A stretch of DNA of 64,000 bases from Corynebacterium glaucum (GTDB lineage Bacteria > Actinomycetota > Actinomycetes > Mycobacteriales > Mycobacteriaceae). Shown here piece by piece: positions 17,974 to 26,763 of this stretch. The notes under the pieces were generated by a model that worked only from the letters and a program-made list of their open reading frames with translations, made no database searches and had not been told where the DNA came from. The stretch's first letter is position 1, and each line of letters starts with the position of its first letter. The position numbers were made by a program, and so were the translations under genes. Location: positions 2,282,674 to 2,346,673 of the forward strand of contig NZ_CP019688.1 of NCBI RefSeq assembly GCF_002287505.1. The letters are read 5' to 3'.

Positions 17974-19695
17974 GTGGATCTTCTCCGAATCATCGGCACA
18001 TACGGCAAGCGCTACTCCGGCGCGATTCTTGCCGTGATGGTGCTCCAGCTCGTCACCACCCTGGCTACGCTCTACCTACCGGACCTCAACGCAGACATTA
18101 TTGATAACGGTGTCGCGCGCGCGGATGTGCCCTACATTTGGAACGTGGGTCTGCGCATGCTCATTGTCGCGCTCATCCAGGTCGCAGCGGCGGTTGCTGC
18201 CGTATGGTTCGCCTCGCAAGCCGCGATGAAGACAGGCCGCGACGTGCGCGCAGACGTCTTCGACAACGTCACGGGCTTCAGTAAAGAGGACATGAGCCAA
18301 TTCGGCACCCCGACGCTGATCACCCGCGGCACCAACGACGTGCAGCAGATCCAGATGACGATGCTGCTTGCCCTTAATTTCATGATCGCAGCGCCCATCA
18401 TGGCGATCGGCGGCATCATCATGGCCCTGCGCCAGGATGCGGGCATGTCCTGGCTGGTGGTCCTCGCCGTGGTCGCACTCGCGATCGTGGTGAGCATCCT
18501 CGCAGGGGTGCTCATGCCCATGTTCCGCAAGATGCAGGAACGCCTCGACGCCATCAATGGCCTGCTCCGCGAGCAGATCGCCGGTATCCGCGTCGTGCGC
18601 GCTTTTGGCCGCGAAGCACACGAGATGGACCGCTTCACCGACGCGAACACCGCGATTAGCAAACTCAGCCTCAACATCGGACGTCTCTTTGTCACGATGT
18701 TCCCGGTCATCATGCTCATCCTGAACTTGGCTACGGCCGCAGTGCTGTGGTTTGGCGGCCACCGCGTGGATCAAGGCTTGGTTGAGGTCGGTGCGCTCAC
18801 CGCGTTCATGCAGTACCTCATGCAAATCCTCATGGCGGTGATGATGGGCGTGTTCATGCTCATGATGCTGCCGCGCGCGATTGTGTGCGCTCGGCGCGTG
18901 GCCGAGGTACTTGACCATGAGGTTTCCGACCACGGGGTGGACAGCGCCACGGAGGCGTCGATAAGCAATAGCTCCGGCGAGGTCGAGTTCGACCGGGTGA
19001 GCTACACCTACCCTGGCGCAGAGCACCCTGTGCTGAACAATGTGAGCTTTACTGCGAAGCCTGGCACGACCACCGCGATTATCGGTTCGACCGGCGCCGG
19101 CAAATCGACGCTGCTCGGGCTGATTCCGCGGCTGTACACGGCGAGCGAGGGCGAGGTGCGCGTGTCCGGCACCGATGTCCGCGCGATTCCCCGTGCCGAG
19201 CTGGTGCGCTTAGTCAGCATGGTGCCGCAGAAACCCTGGCTGTACTCAGGCACAGTGGCATCGAACCTGCGCATCGCAAACCCGGAGGCGAGCGACGAGG
19301 AGCTGTGGCAAGCACTGGGGATCGCGCAAGCCAGCTTCGTCGAAGACCTCGAGATGCCGATCGCTCAAGGCGGCACAAACGTCTCGGGCGGTCAGCGGCA
19401 GCGGTTGTGCATCGCTCGCATGCTCGTGGCTCGCCCAAGCATTTTGCTTTTCGACGACTCCTTCTCAGCGCTCGATGCAGTCACCGAGGCGAATTTGCAG
19501 GCAGCGCTGCGTGAGCACGCAGCGGGGATGACACAGATTGTGGTGGCGCAACGGGTGGCGTCGATACGCGATGCCGACCAGATCCTGGTGATGGAGGCCG
19601 GTGAGATTGTCGCGCGCGGCACGCACGAAGAGCTGATGGCCTCGAGCGAGACCTACCGGGAGATTGAACGCAGCCAACAGGTGGTGGACGCATGA
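17974..19695 (+). CDS. Heterodimeric ABC exporter subunit A (degenerate catalytic site)
   Basis: 573-aa fused transmembrane-ATPase half exporter. Six TM segments span residues about 15-300. The ATPase has Walker A GSTGAGKSTL (371-380), a canonical signature VSGGQ (470-474) and Walker B ILLFDDSFSALD, in which the catalytic Glu is replaced by Asp495. That substitution marks the degenerate-site partner of TM287/288-type heterodimers. GTG start. Its last codons overlap the next gene by ATGA. Likely drug, lipid or peptide export; substrate not deducible. Confidence 0.93.
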   Translation: MDLLRIIGTYGKRYSGAILAVMVLQLVTTLATLYLPDLNADIIDNGVARADVPYIWNVGLRMLIVALIQVAAAVAAVWFASQAAMKTGRDVRADVFDNVTGFSKEDMSQFGTPTLITRGTNDVQQIQMTMLLALNFMIAAPIMAIGGIIMALRQDAGMSWLVVLAVVALAIVVSILAGVLMPMFRKMQERLDAINGLLREQIAGIRVVRAFGREAHEMDRFTDANTAISKLSLNIGRLFVTMFPVIMLILNLATAAVLWFGGHRVDQGLVEVGALTAFMQYLMQILMAVMMGVFMLMMLPRAIVCARRVAEVLDHEVSDHGVDSATEASISNSSGEVEFDRVSYTYPGAEHPVLNNVSFTAKPGTTTAIIGSTGAGKSTLLGLIPRLYTASEGEVRVSGTDVRAIPRAELVRLVSMVPQKPWLYSGTVASNLRIANPEASDEELWQALGIAQASFVEDLEMPIAQGGTNVSGGQRQRLCIARMLVARPSILLFDDSFSALDAVTEANLQAALREHAAGMTQIVVAQRVASIRDADQILVMEAGEIVARGTHEELMASSETYREIERSQQVVDA

Positions 19696-21674
19696 GTGCG
19701 CCGACGGGACAAAACGCTGAACTGACCGATGAGCAGCTGGCCGAATACGAAGAGAAGATGGCCGGCGACAACTTCTCCCAAAACGCGCCGCGCAAGGCAA
19801 AGCACTTCTGGCCGTCCGCGAAGCGGCTTTTAGGTCTGCTGGCCCCCTACAAGGTGGCGCTGACATTCGTGTTCTTGATGAATGCCGGCTCGGTGATCCT
19901 GGGCGTGTACGCGCCGCGGGTGATGGGCCATGCAATGGACGTGATCTTCTCCGGCGTGGTGTCGAAGCAGCTGCCCGAGGGAATGGACAAAACGCAAGCG
20001 GTAGAGGCGATGCGCGCCGCGGGCCAGGACCAGTTCGCGGACATGGCTGAGGCGATGACACTCACGCCTGGTTCCGGCATCGACTTCGGTCGCCTCGGCG
20101 AGCTGATCATTGTGGTGCTGACGCTCTTTTTCCTGGCCTCGCTGCTGATGTGGGCGCAGGGTGCGATCTTGAACCGGCTGGCTGTGCGCGCCGTGTTTGA
20201 ACTGCGCCAGAAGGTGGAAGCGAAGCTGCACCGGCTGCCGCTGAGCTACTTCGACGCCCGACAGCGCGGCGACGTGATGAGCCGCACCACCAACGACGTG
20301 GACAACGTCCAGCAGGCATTGCAGCAGTCCTTGTCTTCGCTGTTCAACGCTCTCCTAACCTTGGTGGGCATCATCGCGATGATGTTCTCCATCTCATGGC
20401 AGCTTGCGCTGGTCGCGCTGTTGGCCATTCCGTTGACCGGCGTGGTGATGGCCCTTGTGGGCACCCGCTCCCAGAAGCAGTTTGTCACCCAGTGGAAGGC
20501 GACCGGCGATGTCAACGGGCACGTGGAGGAGGCGTTCTCCGGCCACGACGTGGCAATGATCTTCGGGCGCACCGAGGAGCTGCGCGAGGAGTTCGACCGG
20601 CGCAATAACGAGCTTGCTGGCGCCGCGCAGAAGGCGCAGTTCATGGCCAACTCGATGCACCCGATCATGCAGTTCATCTCATATTTGAGCTACGTGGCCA
20701 TCGCGGTGCTCGGCGGCGTGCGCGTGGCCAATGGGCATATGACGCTCGGCGACGCTACCGCGTTCATCCAGTACTCGCGCCAGTTCAACCAGCCGCTCGG
20801 TGAGATCGCGGGCATGATGCAGATGCTGCAGTCCGGTGTGGCGTCTGCGGAGCGCGTCTTCGAGCTGCTCGACGCGGAGGAAGAATCGGAGGACGCGGCG
20901 GACGCGCACCTGGGTGGCCGCGCACGCGGCCTTGTGGAGTTCCGCGATGTCGAGTTCTCTTATGACAAGGAGGCAGCAGCCGAGGGCGAGCCGCTGATCC
21001 GCGACCTGAGCCTGCGCGTCGAGCCCGGCCAGACCGCGGCCATTGTCGGCCCCACCGGCGCGGGCAAGACTACGCTGGTGAACCTGATCATGCGCTTCTA
21101 CGAGATCGACGCGGGCCAAATCACGCTCGACGGCGTGGATATCCGCGACCTCTCACGCGCCGAGCTGCGCGAGCAGATCGGTATGGTGCTCCAGGACGCG
21201 GTGCTGTACAAGGGCACGATCATGGACAACATCCGCTACGGTCGCCTCGATGCCACCGACGAAGAGGTTATCGCGGCTGCCAAGGCGACCTATGTCGACC
21301 GTTTCGTGCGCGCGCTGCCCGACGGATACAACACCGAGGTGGATCAGGATGGCGGTTCCATTTCCCAGGGCGAGCGCCAGCTGATCACCATTGCGCGTGC
21401 CTTCCTCGCGCAGCCGGCGTTGCTCATTCTCGACGAAGCGACGTCCTCCGTCGACACCAGAACGGAAGTGTTGGTGCAGCAGGCGATGAACGCCCTGCGC
21501 GCCGACCGCACCTCCTTCGTCATTGCCCACCGCTTGTCGACGATCCGGGACGCCGACTTGATCTTGGTCATGCGAGATGGGCAGATCGTGGAGCAGGGAT
21601 CGCATGCGGAGCTCGTCGATAAGCAAGGCTTCTACTACGAGCTAAGCCAGTCGCAGTTCGCCGACGACGACTAG
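19692..21674 (+). CDS. Heterodimeric ABC exporter subunit B (consensus Walker B)
   Basis: 660-aa fused ABC half exporter and partner of the preceding gene. It has an about 60-residue cytoplasmic N-terminal extension, six TM segments, Walker A GPTGAGKTTL, Walker B LLILDEATSSVD with an intact catalytic Glu, and a degenerate signature SISQGE in place of LSGGQ. With the partner's SGGQ this subunit builds the one consensus ATP site, and the partner's DD Walker B pairs with this SQGE to form the degenerate site. The complementarity makes the heterodimer assignment firm. A dispersed-motif copy lies at the codons for VDKQ near the C-terminus (21615). Confidence 0.94.
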   Translation: MSAPTGQNAELTDEQLAEYEEKMAGDNFSQNAPRKAKHFWPSAKRLLGLLAPYKVALTFVFLMNAGSVILGVYAPRVMGHAMDVIFSGVVSKQLPEGMDKTQAVEAMRAAGQDQFADMAEAMTLTPGSGIDFGRLGELIIVVLTLFFLASLLMWAQGAILNRLAVRAVFELRQKVEAKLHRLPLSYFDARQRGDVMSRTTNDVDNVQQALQQSLSSLFNALLTLVGIIAMMFSISWQLALVALLAIPLTGVVMALVGTRSQKQFVTQWKATGDVNGHVEEAFSGHDVAMIFGRTEELREEFDRRNNELAGAAQKAQFMANSMHPIMQFISYLSYVAIAVLGGVRVANGHMTLGDATAFIQYSRQFNQPLGEIAGMMQMLQSGVASAERVFELLDAEEESEDAADAHLGGRARGLVEFRDVEFSYDKEAAAEGEPLIRDLSLRVEPGQTAAIVGPTGAGKTTLVNLIMRFYEIDAGQITLDGVDIRDLSRAELREQIGMVLQDAVLYKGTIMDNIRYGRLDATDEEVIAAAKATYVDRFVRALPDGYNTEVDQDGGSISQGERQLITIARAFLAQPALLILDEATSSVDTRTEVLVQQAMNALRADRTSFVIAHRLSTIRDADLILVMRDGQIVEQGSHAELVDKQGFYYELSQSQFADDD

Positions 21675-21681
21675 CTGGGAG

Positions 21682-21984
21682 CTACGCTCCGCGAGCGGAG
21701 GAGATGAGTCTGCGCAGCTCCCTGACAGGGATGACGGCGTCATCGCTCATTGAGTCTGCAACACCCTGCTCGATGATCGCCCGCATCGCCGCCCCCGTGG
21801 AGCAATTCTCCTGCTCTGCTATCGCGCGGACCCGGTTGAGCACGTGGGTTGGAAGGCGAACCGTAAACGCGCTCATTGCCTCGGGCGTTACATGATCGCC
21901 AAAATCCACCTCCTCGGCGGAGTCGATGAGCTCGGCGACATCCGTGTTGTCGTAGTGATCCCTCAGTTCTTCGATCTTTGTCAT
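21682..21984 (-). CDS. Ribbon-helix-helix (CopG/antitoxin-like) protein
   Basis: 100-aa protein. The middle reads FTVRLPTHVLNRVRAIAEQENCSTGAAMRAIIEQGV, the beta strand plus two-helix layout of MetJ/Arc DNA-binding antitoxins. The N-terminus (KIEELRDHYDNTDVAELIDSAEEVDFGD) is typical of BrnA/VapB-like antitoxin leaders. The start at 21984 is chosen because the upstream extension to 22116 has no family character and the operator-like repeat lies just in front. No toxin gene is visible on either side, so it is an orphan. Confidence 0.75.
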   Translation of the reverse strand: MTKIEELRDHYDNTDVAELIDSAEEVDFGDHVTPEAMSAFTVRLPTHVLNRVRAIAEQENCSTGAAMRAIIEQGVADSMSDDAVIPVRELRRLISSARGA

Positions 21985-21993
21985 TGTTTTCAA

Positions 21994-22012
21994 CGTACAC
22001 GTTTCGTACACG
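21994..22012. promoter_or_regulatory. Direct repeat operator of the RHH gene
   Basis: CGTACACG occurs twice (21994-22001 and 22005-22012) with 3 bases between, an 11-bp period equal to one helical turn. It is 9 bp upstream of the RHH start codon. Ribbon-helix-helix repressors bind such phased repeats, so autoregulation is likely. Confidence 0.6.
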
Positions 22013-22160
22013 ATCTTGAACCAGTTAGCAGCAGGGATTCTCATCTCGCTCTCAGTTTTCCCAAAATTCACCTCGGGGCCACCCGCCGACAACCCTGCCG
22101 CCGTACGGTCGGGCATGCACGTGTGTGTTCACGGCGTGAGACGACCAACCAAACGATTGG

Positions 22161-23492
22161 GTGAGCATGAGTAGAGACAAAGAAGTGTCCCAAAAGCACG
22201 ACACTGACCGCAGCGCCGAAGCCAGCGGAAGCACGGCAGTGAGCTTTGCTGATGACGACTCGACCAAGACCGATGACGAAAATCGAAACCTCGACGACAA
22301 CGAGGTCGACGAGGATGACGAAAAGAAGGACCCGCTAGCCTGGCTCCCACTCGAAGGCACCGCCAAGCAGGTTGCCAACTGGATCGCAGTCCTCCTCGGC
22401 ATCTGGCTGCTGCTCAACGGCGTGGGCATGATCGGCGACGGCTTCAAGATGATCGCCGGCGATCAAGCACAGGAGCTGTTCTCCTTCGCTGAGAACCCGT
22501 TCGTGGGTCTGGCGATCGGTATCGTCACCACGGCGATTATTCAGTCCTCCTCCACCACCACCTCCATCGTGGTGGGCATGATCGCTGGTGGCCTGCCGCT
22601 GAACATCGCGATTCCGATGCTCTTCGGTGCGAACATGGGTACCTCGGTCACCTCGACCCTGGTGGCCCTGGGTCTGGCAGGTAACAAGCAGCAGTTCCAG
22701 CGCGGTTTCTCCATGGCAACCGTGCACGACTTCTTCAACCTCATCGCCATCCTGATCTTCTTCCCGCTGGAGATGTTCACCGGCTTCCTGGGCAAGACCG
22801 CGACCGCGATCGCACCGTCGCTGTCTGGCCAGGGCGAGGGCGTTGTTTCCGGCATCTTCGAGGCGATTGGCGACTTCATCGACCTGATCACCGAGCCGCT
22901 GGTAGAGCTGGTGAGCGGCTTGGTTGAGCCGCTTGGCGACATCTGGGGCGGCATCCTGCTTTCCGTCATCGGTATTGCTCTGATCCTGTTCTCCATTAGC
23001 TTCATCGGCAAGATCCTGAACCTGCTCCTCGTGGGCAAGGCACAGGAGATCCTCTACGCCGCGTTGGGCAAGAACGCGTTTGTCGGTGTGCTCTCCGGCG
23101 CCCTGATCACCGCCCTGGTGCAGTCTTCTTCCACCACCACCGCACTGACCGTTCCGCTGGCAGCGTCGGGCAAGTTCGAGGTACGCACCCTCTTCCCGTT
23201 CGTGGTGGGCGCAAACATCGGTACCACCGTCACCGGCCTGATCGCGGCGTTCTCCGCTTCCGGCGCCGAGGCCGAGGCCGCCATGTCCGGTGCGCTCGTG
23301 CACACCCTGTTCAACACCTTCGCCGCCCTGCTGATCCTGGGCATCCCGTTCCTGCGCAAGCTGCCGCCGGCCGGTTCCGACTGGCTCGCCGGTATGGCGA
23401 CGAAGAACAAGCTCTACGTCTTCCTCTGGATTGGTGGCGTGTTCTTCGCCCTGCCGATCCTGGCCGTGTTCATCTCCAACGCCCTGTCCTAA
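22161..23492 (+). CDS. Na+/phosphate cotransporter family protein (NptA-like)
   Basis: 443-aa membrane protein of the Na/Pi cotransporter (PF02690) family. A 60-residue acidic, disordered N-terminus precedes two inverted TM repeats, each carrying the family QSSSTTT motif (IIQSSSTTTSIVVG and LVQSSSTTTALTVP) with following GANMGTSVTS and GANIGTTVTG. The symmetry identifies the family well. Start is GTG 22161 or ATG 22167. It is first in an operon with a small protein and a PstS-like lipoprotein. There is no PhoU-type C-terminal domain. Confidence 0.92.
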   Translation: MSMSRDKEVSQKHDTDRSAEASGSTAVSFADDDSTKTDDENRNLDDNEVDEDDEKKDPLAWLPLEGTAKQVANWIAVLLGIWLLLNGVGMIGDGFKMIAGDQAQELFSFAENPFVGLAIGIVTTAIIQSSSTTTSIVVGMIAGGLPLNIAIPMLFGANMGTSVTSTLVALGLAGNKQQFQRGFSMATVHDFFNLIAILIFFPLEMFTGFLGKTATAIAPSLSGQGEGVVSGIFEAIGDFIDLITEPLVELVSGLVEPLGDIWGGILLSVIGIALILFSISFIGKILNLLLVGKAQEILYAALGKNAFVGVLSGALITALVQSSSTTTALTVPLAASGKFEVRTLFPFVVGANIGTTVTGLIAAFSASGAEAEAAMSGALVHTLFNTFAALLILGIPFLRKLPPAGSDWLAGMATKNKLYVFLWIGGVFFALPILAVFISNALS

Positions 23493-23502
23493 GGAGCCCA
23501 CA

Positions 23503-23925
23503 ATGACGAACCCGAACGAGAACAACCAAACCCCGGACCTGTCCCCGCTCGCCCAGGACCTGATTCAGACCGAGGCCCCGGATGATGCACTCGAAGCGCT
23601 GCTCGCAGAGCTCGAGGAGACTGCGGCTGAGGTTCGCACCGAACTCGAAGCCCGCCGCCGCAATGCACAGCAGCTGATCAGCGACGACGCTGCTGCGCGC
23701 GCTGAGGTCGAGACCGAGGCTCAGGAGCCGGTTACGGAGCGCACCGAGACCGTTGTGAAGCCGGCATACGCGAAGAAGCTCAACCCGAACGTGACCCCGG
23801 AGCAGGCCGAGGAGCTGGAGAACTTCCCGGACTACTTCGGCACCCCGAAAGGCACCTGGGCGAACCTGTTCAAGATGCTGCGCGATTTCCGCGCCGAGAT
23901 GAGGGAGAGCAAGCACGATGCGTAA
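23503..23925 (+). CDS. Small acidic coiled-coil protein between NptA-like and PstS-like genes
   Basis: 140-aa hydrophilic protein with a Glu/Ala-rich helix (residues about 20-60, LEALLAELEETAAEVRTELEARRR) likely to form a coiled coil, a middle linker, and a C-terminal conserved-looking block NFPDYFGTPKGTWANLFKMLRDFRAEM. No signal peptide or TM segment. AAGGAGCCC precedes the ATG 10 bp after the NptA-like stop, and it overlaps the next gene by 8 bp. I do not recognise a family; context suggests a cytoplasmic accessory protein of the phosphate transport operon. Confidence 0.8.
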   Translation: MTNPNENNQTPDLSPLAQDLIQTEAPDDALEALLAELEETAAEVRTELEARRRNAQQLISDDAAARAEVETEAQEPVTERTETVVKPAYAKKLNPNVTPEQAEELENFPDYFGTPKGTWANLFKMLRDFRAEMRESKHDA

Positions 23926-24856
23926 GCAACTCACTGCCGCAGCGCTGGCCGCTGTAACTCTGTTCGCAGCTGGCTGCTCGAACGACAACACCCCGAGCGA
24001 GGACGCGATCAAGGTCACCGGTTCCTCCACTGTGGAACCGATCACCAGCTACATCGCGAACCGCTACGACTTCGACGTGAGCATCGACGCCATCGGCTCC
24101 ACCGACGGTTTCGAGTTGTTCTGCAACGGCGAGGCGGACATCAACGACGCCTCTGTGGTCATCCCGGGCGCGGATGCTCCGACCGACTTCCAGAAGCAGT
24201 GCGCCGACAACGATGTTGAGTACGTTGAGCTGCCGATCGGCCTCGACGCGATCACCATCGTGAAGCACCGCGACAACGACTGGGCCACTGATCTGAGCAT
24301 CGAGCAGCTCGCCGAGATCTGGTCGAGCGACTCTGAGGTGACCAAGTGGTCCGACATCGATCCGTCCTGGCCGGACGAGGAGATCAACCTCTACGGCCGC
24401 CCGGAGGGCTCCGGCACCCTGGGCGTGTTCCAGTCGCTGGTGCTGGACGACATGGAGCTGCGCGACGACTACGAGGCAACCGACGACATCCAGGAACTTT
24501 CCGGTTGGGTGGCTGAGGACGTCAACGCGCTGAGCTTCATGGGTATTGGTAACTACCTGGCGACCGAGGACCCGACCCGTAACAAGATTGACAATGTGCT
24601 TGTCGACGGCATCGCACCAACCGCCGAGGAAGCCCGCAACGGTAACTACCCGCTGGCGCGTCCGCTGTTCATTTACGTGAACACGAAGTCGGCAGACCGC
24701 GAAGATGTTGACGGCTTCGTCAACACCTACCTCGAGCATGTGGAGGGTGTCTTGCCGCGCGTGTACTTCTACCAGCTCCCGGAGCAGGAGTACATCGACG
24801 CGAAGCAGCGCTACGAGGACCGCAAGACCGGTACCGACGAGCGCTGGCACGCATAA
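23918..24856 (+). CDS. PstS-like phosphate-binding lipoprotein
   Basis: 312-aa secreted lipoprotein: signal peptide MRKQLTAAALAAVTLFAAGC with lipobox AAGC and lipidated Cys20. The mature part starts like a PstS-2 family binding protein (KVTGSSTVEPITSYIANRY), and it keeps the phosphate-ligand blocks GSSTVEP, FCNGEADINDASVVI and GRPEGSGTLGVF. It lacks any following pstC/pstA/pstB genes and instead follows an Na/Pi cotransporter, so it may present phosphate to that carrier or act as a sensor. Confidence 0.9.
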   Translation: MRKQLTAAALAAVTLFAAGCSNDNTPSEDAIKVTGSSTVEPITSYIANRYDFDVSIDAIGSTDGFELFCNGEADINDASVVIPGADAPTDFQKQCADNDVEYVELPIGLDAITIVKHRDNDWATDLSIEQLAEIWSSDSEVTKWSDIDPSWPDEEINLYGRPEGSGTLGVFQSLVLDDMELRDDYEATDDIQELSGWVAEDVNALSFMGIGNYLATEDPTRNKIDNVLVDGIAPTAEEARNGNYPLARPLFIYVNTKSADREDVDGFVNTYLEHVEGVLPRVYFYQLPEQEYIDAKQRYEDRKTGTDERWHA

Positions 24857-24889
24857 CCCTTCGCCGCCGTACAGGGTAAAATCGGCGAC

Positions 24890-25519
24890 GTGAGCACCCC
24901 TTACGGCAACTACAGAATCAGTGACGCCGAGCGCATCGACGCAATGGATGCGCTCGGTCGCGCGCTTGGCGAGGGCCGTCTGAACATGGACGAGTTCGAC
25001 CAACGCTGCAGCCAGGTCGCCGATGCGCAGTATCACGACGACCTTGCAACGGTGTTGCGTGACTTGCCACCGATGGCGGTTGAAAGAGCCGTCGATAAGC
25101 AAGTGCCCAATGAAGCGGTGCTGTACTCCCAAGCTGAAATCGTGCAAGCGCGACGCGCGAGCCAACGGATGCGCGCGGGCGTGTTCTGGCTGGGCACGGT
25201 CGGGTCGCTAGCAGGAACGGTGCTGTTTACGGAACTGGGCCTGGATATTCTCACTGGCGTGGCGCTACTCATGATCCCGACTTTGTTCATCCTGCTGTAC
25301 GTGATGAAGATCGGCCCAGACAGCTGGTACACCCCGAGCCTGCGGCAGCTGGAAATTCAGCGCCGCCAGCAGCTCAAGGCGCGTCAGCTGGAGATTGAGG
25401 CGGCGAAGGTACACCAACAGGCGCTCATGCGACAGCAGCGCAGCGACCAGCTGAACCAGCTGACTTCCGACGCGCTGGATGTTGCGCAACAGACTGTGAA
25501 GCGGTTTAAAAGGCAGTAG
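24890..25519 (+). CDS. DUF1707 (SHOCT-like) domain membrane protein
   Basis: 209 aa, GTG start. Residues 8-60 form a DUF1707 domain (RISDAERIDAMDALGRALGEGRLNMDEFDQRCSQVADAQYHDDLATVLRDLP). This is followed by two TM segments (about 95-140: GVFWLGTVGSLAGTVLFTELGLDILTGVALLMIPTLFILLYVM) and a long Gln/Arg-rich helical C-terminus that is probably a coiled coil. DUF1707 proteins are common in actinobacteria, with no fixed function; many act as membrane-associated accessory proteins. Confidence 0.85.
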   Translation: MSTPYGNYRISDAERIDAMDALGRALGEGRLNMDEFDQRCSQVADAQYHDDLATVLRDLPPMAVERAVDKQVPNEAVLYSQAEIVQARRASQRMRAGVFWLGTVGSLAGTVLFTELGLDILTGVALLMIPTLFILLYVMKIGPDSWYTPSLRQLEIQRRQQLKARQLEIEAAKVHQQALMRQQRSDQLNQLTSDALDVAQQTVKRFKRQ

Positions 25520-25530
25520 TCTCATGGTGC

Positions 25531-26763
25531 ATGAGTGACAAGCACCGGCATTTCGATCAGGCGAACAAACTCAAGGATGTGTTCTACGACATCCGCGGGC
25601 CCGTGTCCGCCACGGCCGAGCAAATGGAGCGCGACGGCCACACGATCTTGAAACTGAACACCGGTAACCCGGCCGTGTTCGGCTTCGAAGCGCCGGACGT
25701 GATCATGCGCGACATGATCGCAAACCTGCCCACCTCCCAGGGCTACACCACCTCCAAAGGCATTATCTCGGCCCGCCGCGCAGTGGTCACCCGCTACGAG
25801 ATGATCGACGACTTCCCCGCGTTCGACGTCGACGATGTCTACCTGGGCAACGGGGTCAGCGAGCTGATCACCATGGTCACCCAGGCCCTGCTGAACGACG
25901 GCGACGAGATCCTCATCCCCGCCCCCGACTACCCGCTGTGGACCGCCGCGTCCACGCTCGCCGGCGGCAAGGTCGTCCACTACATGTGCGATGAGGACAA
26001 CGACTGGAACCCGGATCTTGAGGACATCCGCGCGAAGGTCACCGATAAGACCAAAGCCATCGTGGTGATCAACCCCAACAACCCGACTGGCGCGGTCTAC
26101 TCGCGGGAAGTACTGGAGGGCATCGCCAACATTGCGCGCGAGCATGAGCTCATGGTGCTTGCCGACGAAATCTACGACCGCGTTCTCTACGACGACGCCC
26201 AGCACGTCTCCATGGCTGAGGTCGCCCCGGACTTGATCACTGTCACGTTCAACGGCTTGTCTAAGGCGTACCGTGTCTGCGGGTACCGCGCTGGGTGGAT
26301 GATCATCACCGGTCCCCGCCGCCGCGCCGCAGGCTTTATCGAGGGCCTGGATCTGCTGAGCGGCACGCGCCTGTGCTCAAACGTGCCCGGCCAGCACGCG
26401 ATCCAGGTGGCGCTCGGGGGCCGCCAGTCGATCTACGAACTGACCGGGCGAGGCGGCAGGTTGCGGAAGCAGCGTGACGTCGCCGTCGCTAAGCTTCGCG
26501 AGATCCCTGGCGTTTCGGTGGTCGAGCCGAAGGGCGCGATGTACTGCTTCCCGAAGATCGACACTGAGATGTACGAAATCCACGACGACGAACGCTTCAT
26601 GCTCGACCTGCTCAAGAGCGAGAAGATCCTCATGGTCCAAGGAACCGGCTTCAACTACCCCACCCCGGACCACTTCCGCGTGGTGTTTTTGCCGTGGGCA
26701 TCACAGCTGGAAAACGCGATCGAGCGCCTCGGCAACTTCCTCTCTGATTACCACCAGCACTAA
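25531..26763 (+). CDS. alaT: Alanine aminotransferase (class I PLP enzyme)
   Basis: 410-aa PLP-dependent aminotransferase converting pyruvate and glutamate (or valine) to alanine. Typical features: GNPAVFGFEAP near the N-terminus, PLP-binding GNGVSELITM, INPNNPTGAVYS, ADEIYDRVLYD, and the Schiff-base Lys in FNGLSKAYRVCGYRAGW. The pattern, including RHFDQANKLKDVFYDIRGP, matches corynebacterial AlaT. The stop overlaps the convergent AraC-type gene stop by 4 bp, without a visible terminator. Confidence 0.93.
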   Translation: MSDKHRHFDQANKLKDVFYDIRGPVSATAEQMERDGHTILKLNTGNPAVFGFEAPDVIMRDMIANLPTSQGYTTSKGIISARRAVVTRYEMIDDFPAFDVDDVYLGNGVSELITMVTQALLNDGDEILIPAPDYPLWTAASTLAGGKVVHYMCDEDNDWNPDLEDIRAKVTDKTKAIVVINPNNPTGAVYSREVLEGIANIAREHELMVLADEIYDRVLYDDAQHVSMAEVAPDLITVTFNGLSKAYRVCGYRAGWMIITGPRRRAAGFIEGLDLLSGTRLCSNVPGQHAIQVALGGRQSIYELTGRGGRLRKQRDVAVAKLREIPGVSVVEPKGAMYCFPKIDTEMYEIHDDERFMLDLLKSEKILMVQGTGFNYPTPDHFRVVFLPWASQLENAIERLGNFLSDYHQH

